A DNA stretch of 64,000 bases from NCBI RefSeq assembly GCF_963666665.1, contig NZ_OY762999.1:1059501-1123500 (forward strand), read 5' to 3'. Source of the DNA: Maridesulfovibrio sp. Its GTDB lineage: Bacteria > Desulfobacterota > Desulfovibrionia > Desulfovibrionales > Desulfovibrionaceae. How positions within the stretch are numbered: the stretch's first letter is position 1; each line of letters begins with the position of its first letter. Shown piece after piece: positions 16,906-25,264 of this stretch. Under the pieces are notes generated by a model that saw only the letters and a program-made list of their open reading frames with translations, was not told the origin of the DNA and searched no databases. The position numbers and the translations under genes are program-made.

Positions 16906-18846
16906 TTGGATTCGTTTTTTATTACAACTCCCATCTATTATGTTAATGCAAAGCCGCACCTCGGCCATGCCTATACAACAATTCTTGCTGATTCCATGAA
17001 AAGGTTTCACAAGCTGCTGGGAGATGAAACTTTCTTTCTCACCGGAACAGACGAGCACGGTGACAAGATTGTACAGGCTGCGGAAAAAGGTGGCCAGACA
17101 CCACGTGAATATGTCGACGAGATAAGCTCTCTGTTCAGCGGAATTTGGCCCGGTCTGCAGATTGATAATGACGATTTCATCAGGACTACTCAGGAAAGGC
17201 ATATTAAGTGCGTTCAGGAAGTTCTGCAGAAAGTTTACGATAAAGGTGATATTTATTTCGGTGAATATGGCGGTCATTACTGCTTCGGATGTGAAAGATT
17301 CTATACAGAGAAGGAACTTGTTGACGGAAAATGTCCGCAGCACGAAACCGTTCCTGAATATATTGCTGAGAAGAACTATTTTTTCAAGATGTCCAAATAT
17401 CAGGACTGGCTCATCGGGCATATCAATGCCAATCCCGATTTTATCCGCCCTGAAAGATATCGCAATGAAGTGTTGAGCCTTCTCAAGTCCGGCGAGCTTG
17501 AAGATCTTTGTATTTCCCGTCCCAAGAGCCGCCTGGAGTGGGGCATTGAGCTGCCCTTTGATGATAAGTTTGTGACTTACGTGTGGTTCGATGCTCTCAT
17601 TAACTACATTACAGCACTTGAATATCCTGAAGGTGAGAAATTTAAGAAATTCTGGCCTAAGGCCAACCACCTTGTTGCAAAGGATATTCTGAAACCTCAC
17701 GCAATCTTTTGGCCTACAATGCTGAAAGCTGCTGAAATTGAACCTTTCCAGCATCTTAACGTACACGGCTACTGGCTGATTAAAGATACCAAGATGTCCA
17801 AGTCTCTGGGCAACGTTGTTTCTCCGCTGGAAATGGCAGAGAAATACGGTGTTAATGCTTTCCGTTACTTCCTGTTGCGTGAAATGGTTTTCGGCAATGA
17901 TTCCAGCTTTTCTGAGGAAGCTCTTGTGGGCCGTCTCAATGCTGATCTTGCCAACGACCTCGGCAACCTTTTCAGCCGTACCCTGTCTATGACCCATAAA
18001 TATTTTGAGGGCAAAGTTCCGGCTCAGGGCGATGAAGGCGAAGAAGATTGCGAAATCAAGAGCCTTGGCCGTAAAGCAATGGCCGAATTCCAGAATAATT
18101 TCATGGAAGCGAAATTTTCCCGTGGCCTCGAAGGGCTTTGGGAACTTGTGCGCGGCTTGAACAAATACATTGATACCACTCAGCCTTGGGCTCTTTATAA
18201 AGAAGAGAACATGTCCCGCCTTGGCACTGTTATGTATGTCCTGCTTGAAAACATGCGTAAGATTGCAGTTCATCTCTGGCCGGTCATGCCTGAAGCCAGT
18301 GAGAAAATGCTGGAACAGCTGGGTATCGTGTTTGCTCCTGAAAAGGTAAACCTGCAGGGCGAAATTGATGTCTGGGGTCTTCTTGATCCGGACACCGAAG
18401 TTGCCAAGAAATCCAATCTTTTTCCGAGAGTGGAACTGCCCAAGGAAGAACCTGCTCCCACAGAGAAGGAAGCCAAGAAATCCAAGAAGCAACCCAAGCA
18501 GGCCAAGGAAGAAATTCCCGGAGTAATTGAGTTTCCCGATTTCCAGAAAGTGGATATGCGTGTGGGAACCGTGCTTTCCGTAGCTAAACACCCTGATGCT
18601 GACAAGCTGCTGCTGGTCAAGATCGATACCGGTGACGATGAGCCTCGTCAGGTTGTGGCCGGGCTGGCTGAATTCTTCAAGCCTGAAGAACTGGAAGGCC
18701 GTCAGGTTGTTGTGGTTGTGAACCTTCAGCCTCGCAAGCTGCGCGGTGAAGTGTCTCAGGGCATGATCCTCGCTGTGCGTAACGGCGAAGAGATGCAGCT
18801 GCTGAGCGTTAGCGCACCAGTTGCCAACGGATGTAAGGTTTCTTAA
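16906..18846 (+). CDS. metG: Methionyl-tRNA synthetase with C-terminal tRNA-binding domain
   Basis: MetG is a class I synthetase charging tRNA-Met. It carries the HLGH signature at H18-H21, KMSKS at 296-300, and a zinc knuckle with C-F-G-C-E-R-F and K-C-P-Q-H near residues 127-147. After a charged, lysine-rich linker (about 515-545) comes a Trbp111/EMAP-type OB-fold domain (DFQKVDMRVGTV to the C-terminus) that improves tRNA binding and dimerises. Translation starts at TTG 16906, with AGGAG at 16892-16896. At 646 residues it is of normal length for the long form. A strong terminator follows, an exact copy of which recurs 0.9 kb downstream. Confidence 0.97.
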   Translation: MDSFFITTPIYYVNAKPHLGHAYTTILADSMKRFHKLLGDETFFLTGTDEHGDKIVQAAEKGGQTPREYVDEISSLFSGIWPGLQIDNDDFIRTTQERHIKCVQEVLQKVYDKGDIYFGEYGGHYCFGCERFYTEKELVDGKCPQHETVPEYIAEKNYFFKMSKYQDWLIGHINANPDFIRPERYRNEVLSLLKSGELEDLCISRPKSRLEWGIELPFDDKFVTYVWFDALINYITALEYPEGEKFKKFWPKANHLVAKDILKPHAIFWPTMLKAAEIEPFQHLNVHGYWLIKDTKMSKSLGNVVSPLEMAEKYGVNAFRYFLLREMVFGNDSSFSEEALVGRLNADLANDLGNLFSRTLSMTHKYFEGKVPAQGDEGEEDCEIKSLGRKAMAEFQNNFMEAKFSRGLEGLWELVRGLNKYIDTTQPWALYKEENMSRLGTVMYVLLENMRKIAVHLWPVMPEASEKMLEQLGIVFAPEKVNLQGEIDVWGLLDPDTEVAKKSNLFPRVELPKEEPAPTEKEAKKSKKQPKQAKEEIPGVIEFPDFQKVDMRVGTVLSVAKHPDADKLLLVKIDTGDDEPRQVVAGLAEFFKPEELEGRQVVVVVNLQPRKLRGEVSQGMILAVRNGEEMQLLSVSAPVANGCKVS

Positions 18847-18872
18847 ATTTATTTTGTGCTAGTAAATGAAAA

Positions 18873-18904
18873 AGGCAGTCCTGATAGGGCTGCCTTTTTT
18901 TATG
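18873..18904 (+). repeat. metG terminator; left copy of a 32-bp direct repeat
   Basis: The stem AGGCAGTCCT / AGGGCTGCCT (one G-U pair) ends in seven T residues. Exactly the same 32 bases, including the ATG after the T run, recur at 19785-19816. Confidence 0.9.
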
Positions 18905-18975
18905 GATTTTATTGAATTATTAGTCTATTTTATGCGATAAGAGTTTTAAAATGGAATGTGGTATAGGAGGGTGCA

Positions 18976-19749
18976 GTGAGCTTAATTGAATTTTCTTCTG
19001 TAGCAAAAGGCTATACTAAAAGTCCGTTAGGTATAATAGCTCTTTTTATTGTCCTCGTATATGGCTTGGCAGCACTTGTTGTTGGATATGGAAACAACTC
19101 AAATATTGAGATCACTCCCTTGATTTATTTTATGAGTATTTTTCCTGTTATTGTATTCTTTGGTTTTATGTGGCTTGTCACAAAGCATCATCGAAAATTG
19201 TATGGTCCTTCAGATTTCAAAGACGAGGAAAATTTTTTGAAAACTCAAATTTCCTCCGCCGCTTTGTTAGCGGCAGCTGAAACCAAGTACTCTGGTGATG
19301 GTAAGGAATTAAATGGAAATAAGATTGATGAAATAGTTGATTTGCTGATTTCAAATGTTTATCAGAATAAGTCTAGAGAAAAATGGAAAAATAAAATTCT
19401 TTGGGTTGATGATGTGCCTGAAAATAATATTTATGAGCGTCAGGCTTTTGAGGCTCAAGGTCTTGAGATAAGGTTGGCTTTGTCTACTGATGAGGCTTTA
19501 ACTATCATGGATCAGGAGAAATTTGCAGTTGTTATCTCTGATATGGGGCGTGCAGAAGGTACTCAAGAGGGATATGTTTTGCTGGATAAATTAAGGGCTT
19601 CAAATGATAACACTCCGTTCATTATTTATGCTGGGTCAAATCTGCCCAAACATAAGCGAATGGCTCGAGAAAGAGGTGCACAGGGTAGTACTAATAGAGC
19701 TAACGAGTTGTTTCAACTCGTGATGGGTTTTGTAAATAATGGAAAGTAG
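18976..19749 (+). CDS. Membrane-anchored atypical receiver-domain protein
   Basis: The 257 residues hold two membrane helices (about 17-37 and 48-69) followed by W-L-V-T-K-H-H-R-K-L-Y-x-P-S-D-F, a linker, and a receiver-like domain at about 139-255. That domain has D145/D146 in ILWVDDVPENN and D189 in VVISDMGR as the likely acceptor, but the usual lysine-proline of the last strand is missing (region GSTNRAN). It is therefore an atypical or non-phosphorylated receiver. From memory, similar two-helix modules precede varied domains in accessory proteins, but no function is established here. The GTG start has AGGAGG at 18966-18971. The gene is AT-richer than its neighbours and lies between two copies of the metG terminator. 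Confidence 0.75.
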   Translation: MSLIEFSSVAKGYTKSPLGIIALFIVLVYGLAALVVGYGNNSNIEITPLIYFMSIFPVIVFFGFMWLVTKHHRKLYGPSDFKDEENFLKTQISSAALLAAAETKYSGDGKELNGNKIDEIVDLLISNVYQNKSREKWKNKILWVDDVPENNIYERQAFEAQGLEIRLALSTDEALTIMDQEKFAVVISDMGRAEGTQEGYVLLDKLRASNDNTPFIIYAGSNLPKHKRMARERGAQGSTNRANELFQLVMGFVNNGK

Positions 19750-19784
19750 AGATTTATGTTGCAAGGTTAGGCTAAGTTGTTTTG

Positions 19785-19816
19785 AGGCAGTCCTGATAGG
19801 GCTGCCTTTTTTTATG
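19785..19816 (+). repeat. Terminator; right copy of the 32-bp direct repeat
   Basis: It is identical over 32 bases to the metG terminator at 18873-18904 and serves as terminator of the receiver-like gene. The repeat distance is 912 bp. Confidence 0.9.
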
Positions 19817-19829
19817 TTTTGGGGAGCGG

Positions 19830-20771
19830 TTAATTTGAAAACTGAAGATTGAATTCCTGCTCCAGAATTTTTTTGGCGCGATTTTCGTTTTCCGCATAAA
19901 GATTTGTATCGAAAAGGGCCTGATGTCCGCTCCAGTGTTGTGCAATTTCTGACAAATCCTGATGGGCGCAAGTGTGTCCTTGATGATGAACATCCCTAAA
20001 CCATGCCATTGCCGTATCATACACTATTCCCAGATTATTCTGGAATTCCTGCCATTCTTCACCCTCTTTTAATTCGCGCTTAACTCCTTCGAATACGTGA
20101 GCTCCGAAAGGTCGTGCCGGACCGATTGGAACTGTGGCCGGTCGGGCCTTCTGCATATTGATTAATGCGCACCACTCGTTGACGCGGCATGATGGCAGAG
20201 GCCAAGGCTTTTTGCGCAGCGACGGGCACACCATGTAATTCGATACATCCGTGGGGATATATCCTTTGGGATCACTGGCTATGGCTATGAACTCCTTCAG
20301 GGTAGGGCGGTAATCCTGATATGTTTCCGGTGAACATAATTTATGGTGGAATGCCGGACATTGGCAGCATAAACCGATTGTTCCGGCGGCTATGTTGTCG
20401 CCGATCACTCCCATAAGGAGATTTACCGGATCAGCTGTGAAGTAGACATCGTTGTGGACGGTCAGCACGAAATCTTTATCAGTGTGTTCCCATCCGTATT
20501 GATATCTAATTGAGTGGCGGTACGCGTCGTCGGTAAGCAATTCCTCTTCGATATGGTTGATCCAGCGCCAGTCAGAGGGTTTGTAAAGGGTTATGTTGTC
20601 CAGTAGGTCCAGAATAAATTGTCTTCCAAGAGCCTCAGTTTCCTCCGGCCTATCCTGAACAAACCAGATGCGGTCAATCCAATGCCCACTGTGTTTCATA
20701 AGTGAAAGCAGGGAAAGTGCCGTTTGAAAAGGCTTGCCGTAAGCATTAATGAGCACGTCAATTTTTTTCAT
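19830..20771 (-). CDS. Glycosyltransferase-like protein of unknown specificity
   Basis: The 313-residue product starts with K-K-I-D-V-L-I-N-A-Y-G-K-P, followed by a segment like the GT-A nucleotide-binding fold, and has a D-x-D-like acidic patch (VLTVHNDVYF, about residue 105), as in glycosyltransferases that read small sugar donors. I cannot name donor or acceptor, and the assignment rests on fold-like patterns. ATG 20771 is preferred over the TTG at 20783. It is the last gene of a minus-strand group with slyX, an unknown gene and feoA, spaced about 50 bp apart, with no obvious functional link. Confidence 0.55.
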   Translation of the reverse strand: MKKIDVLINAYGKPFQTALSLLSLMKHSGHWIDRIWFVQDRPEETEALGRQFILDLLDNITLYKPSDWRWINHIEEELLTDDAYRHSIRYQYGWEHTDKDFVLTVHNDVYFTADPVNLLMGVIGDNIAAGTIGLCCQCPAFHHKLCSPETYQDYRPTLKEFIAIASDPKGYIPTDVSNYMVCPSLRKKPWPLPSCRVNEWCALINMQKARPATVPIGPARPFGAHVFEGVKRELKEGEEWQEFQNNLGIVYDTAMAWFRDVHHQGHTCAHQDLSEIAQHWSGHQALFDTNLYAENENRAKKILEQEFNLQFSN

Positions 20772-20821
20772 ATCGGAATCCAAGGCTGGCAGGTTTTTAG
20801 AGAATGCTGAATTTTGGAATT

Positions 20822-21055
20822 TTAAAGCTGACCGTAGTGGGGCGGTGGTGCGTCATCCTGCGGTGAAGCATGGGCAACAGCATCTTTCAGGTCCTTCATC
20901 TGACTGACCATGAGCAGGAGTTTTTTCTCAAGATCGGATATCTGTTTTTGCTGGGCGATGATGAACTTGTTCAGCTCTTCAACTGTCTGATCTTGAAGCG
21001 CGAGGGCAGTTTCAAGACTTTCTATTCTTTCTTCGGTGGATTTTATATTACTCAT
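20822..21055 (-). CDS. slyX: SlyX family protein
   Basis: This is a 77-residue, almost wholly alpha-helical coiled-coil protein (E-E-R-I-E-S-L-E-T-x-L-A-L-Q-D-Q-T-V-E-E-L-N) ending in the family mark P-P-P-H-Y. SlyX function is unknown. A longer in-frame reading from 21157 adds 34 residues with no family similarity, so ATG 21055 is the start. It is probably co-transcribed with the flanking minus-strand genes. Confidence 0.85.
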   Translation of the reverse strand: MSNIKSTEERIESLETALALQDQTVEELNKFIIAQQKQISDLEKKLLLMVSQMKDLKDAVAHASPQDDAPPPHYGQL

Positions 21056-21110
21056 AGCTGGAAAATGCCAGAAGAGCTGAGGGAAGGCAAATAAAACAAG
21101 CTGGTGGGAG

Positions 21111-21377
21111 TTAAGCTTTGGTCTTTTTAGGAAGGTCGTATGGAATATCAACACCATTGATGACCAGATCTACAACCCGGCCTTCTGTGCGTTCAACAAA
21201 GTCTCTGTAATTTTTAAGGGAATTCATAGTCGCGATAGAATCTTCGGTGCTCGACCAGACACCGTATGTCGCCTTGATCCGGTCATGTACTTTTTTCATT
21301 TCCAGAATTGTGAGAGACCACCATGAACCGTCGCTGGCGAGAATTTCAAGGGATTGCCATTTTGCGTCTGAACTCAT
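21111..21377 (-). CDS. Conserved-looking small protein, unknown function
   Basis: The 88 residues contain an aromatic N-terminal part (SDGSWWSLTILEMKKVH), a central helix and a C-terminal strand segment (VVDLVINGVDIPYDLP). It is soluble, with no signal peptide or membrane helix, and I recognise no motif. It lies 55 bp before slyX and 48 bp after feoA on the minus strand, so it is likely part of that transcription unit. Confidence 0.6.
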   Translation of the reverse strand: MSSDAKWQSLEILASDGSWWSLTILEMKKVHDRIKATYGVWSSTEDSIATMNSLKNYRDFVERTEGRVVDLVINGVDIPYDLPKKTKA

Positions 21378-21425
21378 GGGAAAATCTTCTTGATCTGTTT
21401 GGCGAAAATACGTGAAGGGTGTATA

Positions 21426-21698
21426 TTAAAATGCACTGCATTTGTTGCAGTCACAGACCGGAATTGCCATGATCTTTTGGGCCATTTCGCAACCGATGGC
21501 ATACTGCGCGCTGCGCACTCGTATATTCATACGGCCGTTATTGTTGATGATGTCAACAATTGTGCCGGGGATAATGCCCATGGAAAGAAGTCTGCCGCGG
21601 CAGCACTTCCCGGCATCAAAACCGGTTACTCTGACCGACATTCCGCTTTTGTAGCTGGATAGCGGTCTTGCTTCTGCTGTTTGTATCATTGCGTTCAT
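21426..21698 (-). CDS. feoA: FeoA domain protein
   Basis: This is a 90-residue SH3-like FeoA protein, a small cytoplasmic partner of the FeoB iron(II) transporter. Typical FeoA features are G-x-x-V-R-V-T-G-F, the R-L-L-S-M-G-I-I-P-G-T turn and a final strand N-I-R-V-R-S. The C-terminus ends with C-D-C-N-K-C, a metal-binding-like cysteine cluster not usual in FeoA. No feoB is adjacent. It may start at the second ATG (21689). It is the first gene of the minus-strand group that ends with the glycosyltransferase-like gene. Confidence 0.8.
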   Translation of the reverse strand: MNAMIQTAEARPLSSYKSGMSVRVTGFDAGKCCRGRLLSMGIIPGTIVDIINNNGRMNIRVRSAQYAIGCEMAQKIMAIPVCDCNKCSAF

Positions 21699-21869
21699 TG
21701 CAATTGAAATTTAAAGTCAGTTGTTTGCTTTGTCAATGGTGCGGGAGAGTTATCATATAAATAAGGTGGGCAACTCTATGCTTGCTCATCTGCGAGTAAT
21801 GATTTATGTCTTTCTGTCTCACCACAAGTCCTAACGCCAATATTTCAAAACCATTATTGGATGGAGTTC

Positions 21870-24800
21870 ATGCCTAAACGCACTGATATCAAGAAAATTA
21901 TGCTTATCGGCTCCGGGCCGATTGTCATTGGTCAGGCCTGCGAGTTTGACTATTCCGGTACTCAGGCTCTCAAAGCCCTTAAAGAAGAGGGGTACGAAGT
22001 TATTCTCGTTAACTCTAACCCCGCAACCATCATGACCGATCCCGTCTTAGCGGATCGAACATATATTGAACCCATCGAACCCGGCACCATTGCCAAAATC
22101 ATTGAAAAAGAACGACCGGATGCACTGCTGCCTACTCTTGGCGGACAGACCGCACTTAATACCGCGCTTGCTGTTGCAGAAATGGGAGTGCTTGATAAAT
22201 TCGGTGTTGAATTGATCGGTGCTTCTGTTGAGGTAATTGAAAAAGCCGAGAGCCGCGAGCTTTTCCGTGCAGCCATGGAAAAAATCGGCCTTAAGGTTCC
22301 TACCAGTCGTATTGCCCGCAACCTTGATGATGTCCGCCGCTGCGGTAAGGAAATCAGTTTTCCCATCATCATCCGTCCTGCCTTTACCCTTGGTGGTACC
22401 GGCGGCGGTGTTGCTTACAACATGGATGATCTGGAAGAGATCGCCATGAAGGGTATTGCTGCCAGCCTTCAGAACGAGGTTATGCTCGAAGAATCCATCC
22501 TCGGCTGGAAGGAATACGAGTTGGAGGTCATGCGTGACCGTAAGGATAACTGCGTAATCATCTGTTCCATTGAAAACATCGACCCCATGGGTGTGCATAC
22601 CGGGGACTCCATCACCGTTGCTCCTGCACAGACTTTGACCGATGTTGAATATCAGATGCTCAGGGATGCATCTCTCGCTATTATGCGTGAAATCGGTGTT
22701 GAGACCGGTGGTTCAAACGTACAGTTTGCAATCAACCCGGAAAACGGAGAGCTGGCCATTATCGAAATGAACCCGCGTGTATCCCGTTCTTCCGCACTTG
22801 CTTCCAAAGCAACCGGATTCCCCATTGCCAAGATCGCAGCGAAACTTGCGGTTGGTTACACCCTTGATGAGATTCCCAACGATATTACCCGCGAGACAAT
22901 GGCTTCCTTCGAGCCGACCATTGACTATTGCGTAATCAAGATTCCCAGATTTACCTTTGAAAAATTCCCCGGTTCCGAAGATTTCCTGACCACCGCCATG
23001 AAGAGTGTCGGTGAGACCATGGCAATCGGCAGGACTTTTAAGGAGTGCCTGCAGAAAGGTCTGCGCTCTCTTGAAGTCGGAATGCCCGGTTTCGGTAAGG
23101 TCTTTGAGCCCAGCGATATCGAGCGCGATAAATTGATCAGCCTGATCCGTAAGCCAAATTCAAAGCGTATGTTCTACCTGCGTGAAGCTTTTCTCGCCGG
23201 TATGACCCTTGAGGAAATTTTCGATATCACCAAGATTGATCCCTGGTATCTGCACCAGCTTGAAGATCTTGTTACTTTTGAAAAAGAACTTCGCCAGTTC
23301 TCCCTTGAAACCGGACTTTATTCCGGTGACGGGCGGGTTCCGGTTATGTTCAAGAAAGCCAAGGAATACGGTTATTCCGATCCGCAGCTGGCAACAATGT
23401 GGAGAGAGACTGAAGAGAACGTCCGTAGTTTCAGGAAAAAACTCGGTCTGGTTCCCACATATTATTTGGTTGATACTTGTGCGGCGGAATTTGAGGCTTA
23501 CACTCCTTATTTCTACTCCACTTATGAGTCCGGTCAGGAAGCAGAATCCATGCCTGAACGCAAGGTTATGATTCTTGGCGGTGGACCTAACAGGATCGGG
23601 CAGGGAATTGAGTTTGACTATTGCTGCTGTCACTCTGCTTTCGCATTGGAAGACATGGGCGTGAAGTCAATCATGGTTAACTCCAACCCCGAGACCGTCT
23701 CCACTGACTATGATACTTCCGACAGACTTTATTTTGAGCCGCTTACCTATGAAGATGTGCTCAACATCATTGAGTTTGAAAAACCTGAAGGGGTAATCGT
23801 GCAGTTCGGCGGTCAGACTCCTCTGAACCTCGCGATTCCGCTGCTTAAGGCCGGTGTTAATATTCTGGGTACTTCCCCGGATGCAATTGACCGTGCCGAA
23901 GACAGGGAAAGATTTCAGGCGCTGCTCAAGAAACTTGATCTCAAGCAGCCGCCGAACGGAACCGCCATGTCTCTCGATGACGCTAAAGCCATTGCTGAGC
24001 GTCTTGGTTATCCTTTGGTACTTCGTCCTTCCTATGTCCTCGGCGGACGTGGAATGGATATCGTATACAGTGACGAGGAATTTGATTCCTACTTCCGCGA
24101 AGCAGCGGTTGTTTCCCCGCAACACCCCATTCTCATTGACAAGTTCCTTGAGAATGCAGTTGAAGTTGACGTAGATGCCCTTGCTGACGGCGAACAGACT
24201 TATGTCGCAGGGGTGATGGAGCACATTGAGGAAGCCGGGATTCACTCCGGTGACTCTGCCTGTGTTCTGCCTCCGCACACCCTCAGCGATGAAATCGTTA
24301 AGGAAATTGAGCGTCAGACTGTAGCCCTTGCTGAAGAGCTTGAGATTGTCGGCTTGATGAACATTCAGTTCGCAGTCAAAGACGGTGATATCTACATCAT
24401 CGAGGTTAACCCACGCGCCTCCAGAACCGTGCCTTTCGTAAGTAAGGCTACCGGTATCCAGCTGGCAAAGATGGCAACCAAAGTCATGCTCGGTGAAAAG
24501 CTCAAGGATCTCGATCCTTGGTCCAAGCGTAAAGAAGGTTTCTACTCCGTCAAGGAAGCAGTTTTCCCCTTTAACAGGTTCCCCAACGTAGACGTAATGC
24601 TTGGACCTGAAATGCGCTCCACCGGTGAGGTTATGGGTATGGATTATACTCCCGGCCTCGCGTTTATGAAAGCTCAGCTTGGTGCGGGAATAAAGTTGCC
24701 CCTTGAGGGAACCGTGTTCATCTCGGTGAAAGACAGGGACAAGGAAGCGATATTGCCTACTGCCAGAAATTTTGAAAGACTTGGTTTCAAGATACTGGCT

Positions 24801-25103
24801 ACCGGCGGAACTGCAGATTTTCTGTTTGAACAGGGAATTGCAACTAAGAAGATTCTTAAGGTTAACGAAGGTCGTCCGCACGTTGTTGACTACATCAAGA
24901 ACGGAGACATTGACCTTTTGATAAACACCCCGTCCGGTAAGCAGACTGTTTCTGACTCCAAGGAGATCAGGCAGACAACATTGCTTTACGGACTGGCATA
25001 TACAACCACTGTCGCGGGTGCTCACGCCATGAGTCTGGCAATTGAGGAACAACGCGGTAAAGGGCTTGATGTGCAGTGCTTACAGCGCTATCACGATATG
25101 TAA
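21870..25103 (+). CDS. carB: Carbamoyl-phosphate synthase large subunit
   Basis: CarB makes carbamoyl phosphate for pyrimidine and arginine synthesis from bicarbonate, ATP and ammonia supplied by CarA. The two homologous ATP-grasp halves are visible (GSGPIVIGQACEFDYSG at the start and GGGPNRIGQGIEFDYCC near 560), followed by the C-terminal allosteric MGS-like domain (about 935-1077). The length of 1077 matches the family. ATG 21870 has GGAG at 21863-21866; the ATG at 21861 is too close to that site. carA is not next to it. It shares the neighbourhood with purF and pyrimidine genes, and a hairpin terminator follows. Confidence 0.97.
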   Translation: MPKRTDIKKIMLIGSGPIVIGQACEFDYSGTQALKALKEEGYEVILVNSNPATIMTDPVLADRTYIEPIEPGTIAKIIEKERPDALLPTLGGQTALNTALAVAEMGVLDKFGVELIGASVEVIEKAESRELFRAAMEKIGLKVPTSRIARNLDDVRRCGKEISFPIIIRPAFTLGGTGGGVAYNMDDLEEIAMKGIAASLQNEVMLEESILGWKEYELEVMRDRKDNCVIICSIENIDPMGVHTGDSITVAPAQTLTDVEYQMLRDASLAIMREIGVETGGSNVQFAINPENGELAIIEMNPRVSRSSALASKATGFPIAKIAAKLAVGYTLDEIPNDITRETMASFEPTIDYCVIKIPRFTFEKFPGSEDFLTTAMKSVGETMAIGRTFKECLQKGLRSLEVGMPGFGKVFEPSDIERDKLISLIRKPNSKRMFYLREAFLAGMTLEEIFDITKIDPWYLHQLEDLVTFEKELRQFSLETGLYSGDGRVPVMFKKAKEYGYSDPQLATMWRETEENVRSFRKKLGLVPTYYLVDTCAAEFEAYTPYFYSTYESGQEAESMPERKVMILGGGPNRIGQGIEFDYCCCHSAFALEDMGVKSIMVNSNPETVSTDYDTSDRLYFEPLTYEDVLNIIEFEKPEGVIVQFGGQTPLNLAIPLLKAGVNILGTSPDAIDRAEDRERFQALLKKLDLKQPPNGTAMSLDDAKAIAERLGYPLVLRPSYVLGGRGMDIVYSDEEFDSYFREAAVVSPQHPILIDKFLENAVEVDVDALADGEQTYVAGVMEHIEEAGIHSGDSACVLPPHTLSDEIVKEIERQTVALAEELEIVGLMNIQFAVKDGDIYIIEVNPRASRTVPFVSKATGIQLAKMATKVMLGEKLKDLDPWSKRKEGFYSVKEAVFPFNRFPNVDVMLGPEMRSTGEVMGMDYTPGLAFMKAQLGAGIKLPLEGTVFISVKDRDKEAILPTARNFERLGFKILATGGTADFLFEQGIATKKILKVNEGRPHVVDYIKNGDIDLLINTPSGKQTVSDSKEIRQTTLLYGLAYTTTVAGAHAMSLAIEEQRGKGLDVQCLQRYHDM

Positions 25104-25117
25104 AAAGTATATAAACA

Positions 25118-25156
25118 GGAAAACGGACCGGGCATAACGCACGGTCCTTTTCCTTT
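25118..25156 (+). terminator. Terminator of carB
   Basis: AGGAAAA(C)GGACCG pairs with CGGTCCTTTTCCT (one bulged C), and more T residues follow. Confidence 0.75.
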
Positions 25157-25264
25157 TTAGGGTGATTCCTCAGGCTTATATGCCTTGGAGTTCCCGTTTG
25201 TATTGGATTGTTTTGCAAAAAACGTAGCCGTAATTTTAAAGCTTACATTGCAAGAGCAGGAAAG

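Noticed and set aside
16882..18591. 569-codon frame opposite metG
   Set aside because: It is a shadow of metG codon use; the plus-strand gene has all catalytic motifs and the antisense frame has no family features.
23667..25052. 461-codon frame opposite carB
   Set aside because: It is antisense to the conserved second half of carB, with no motif or start signal.
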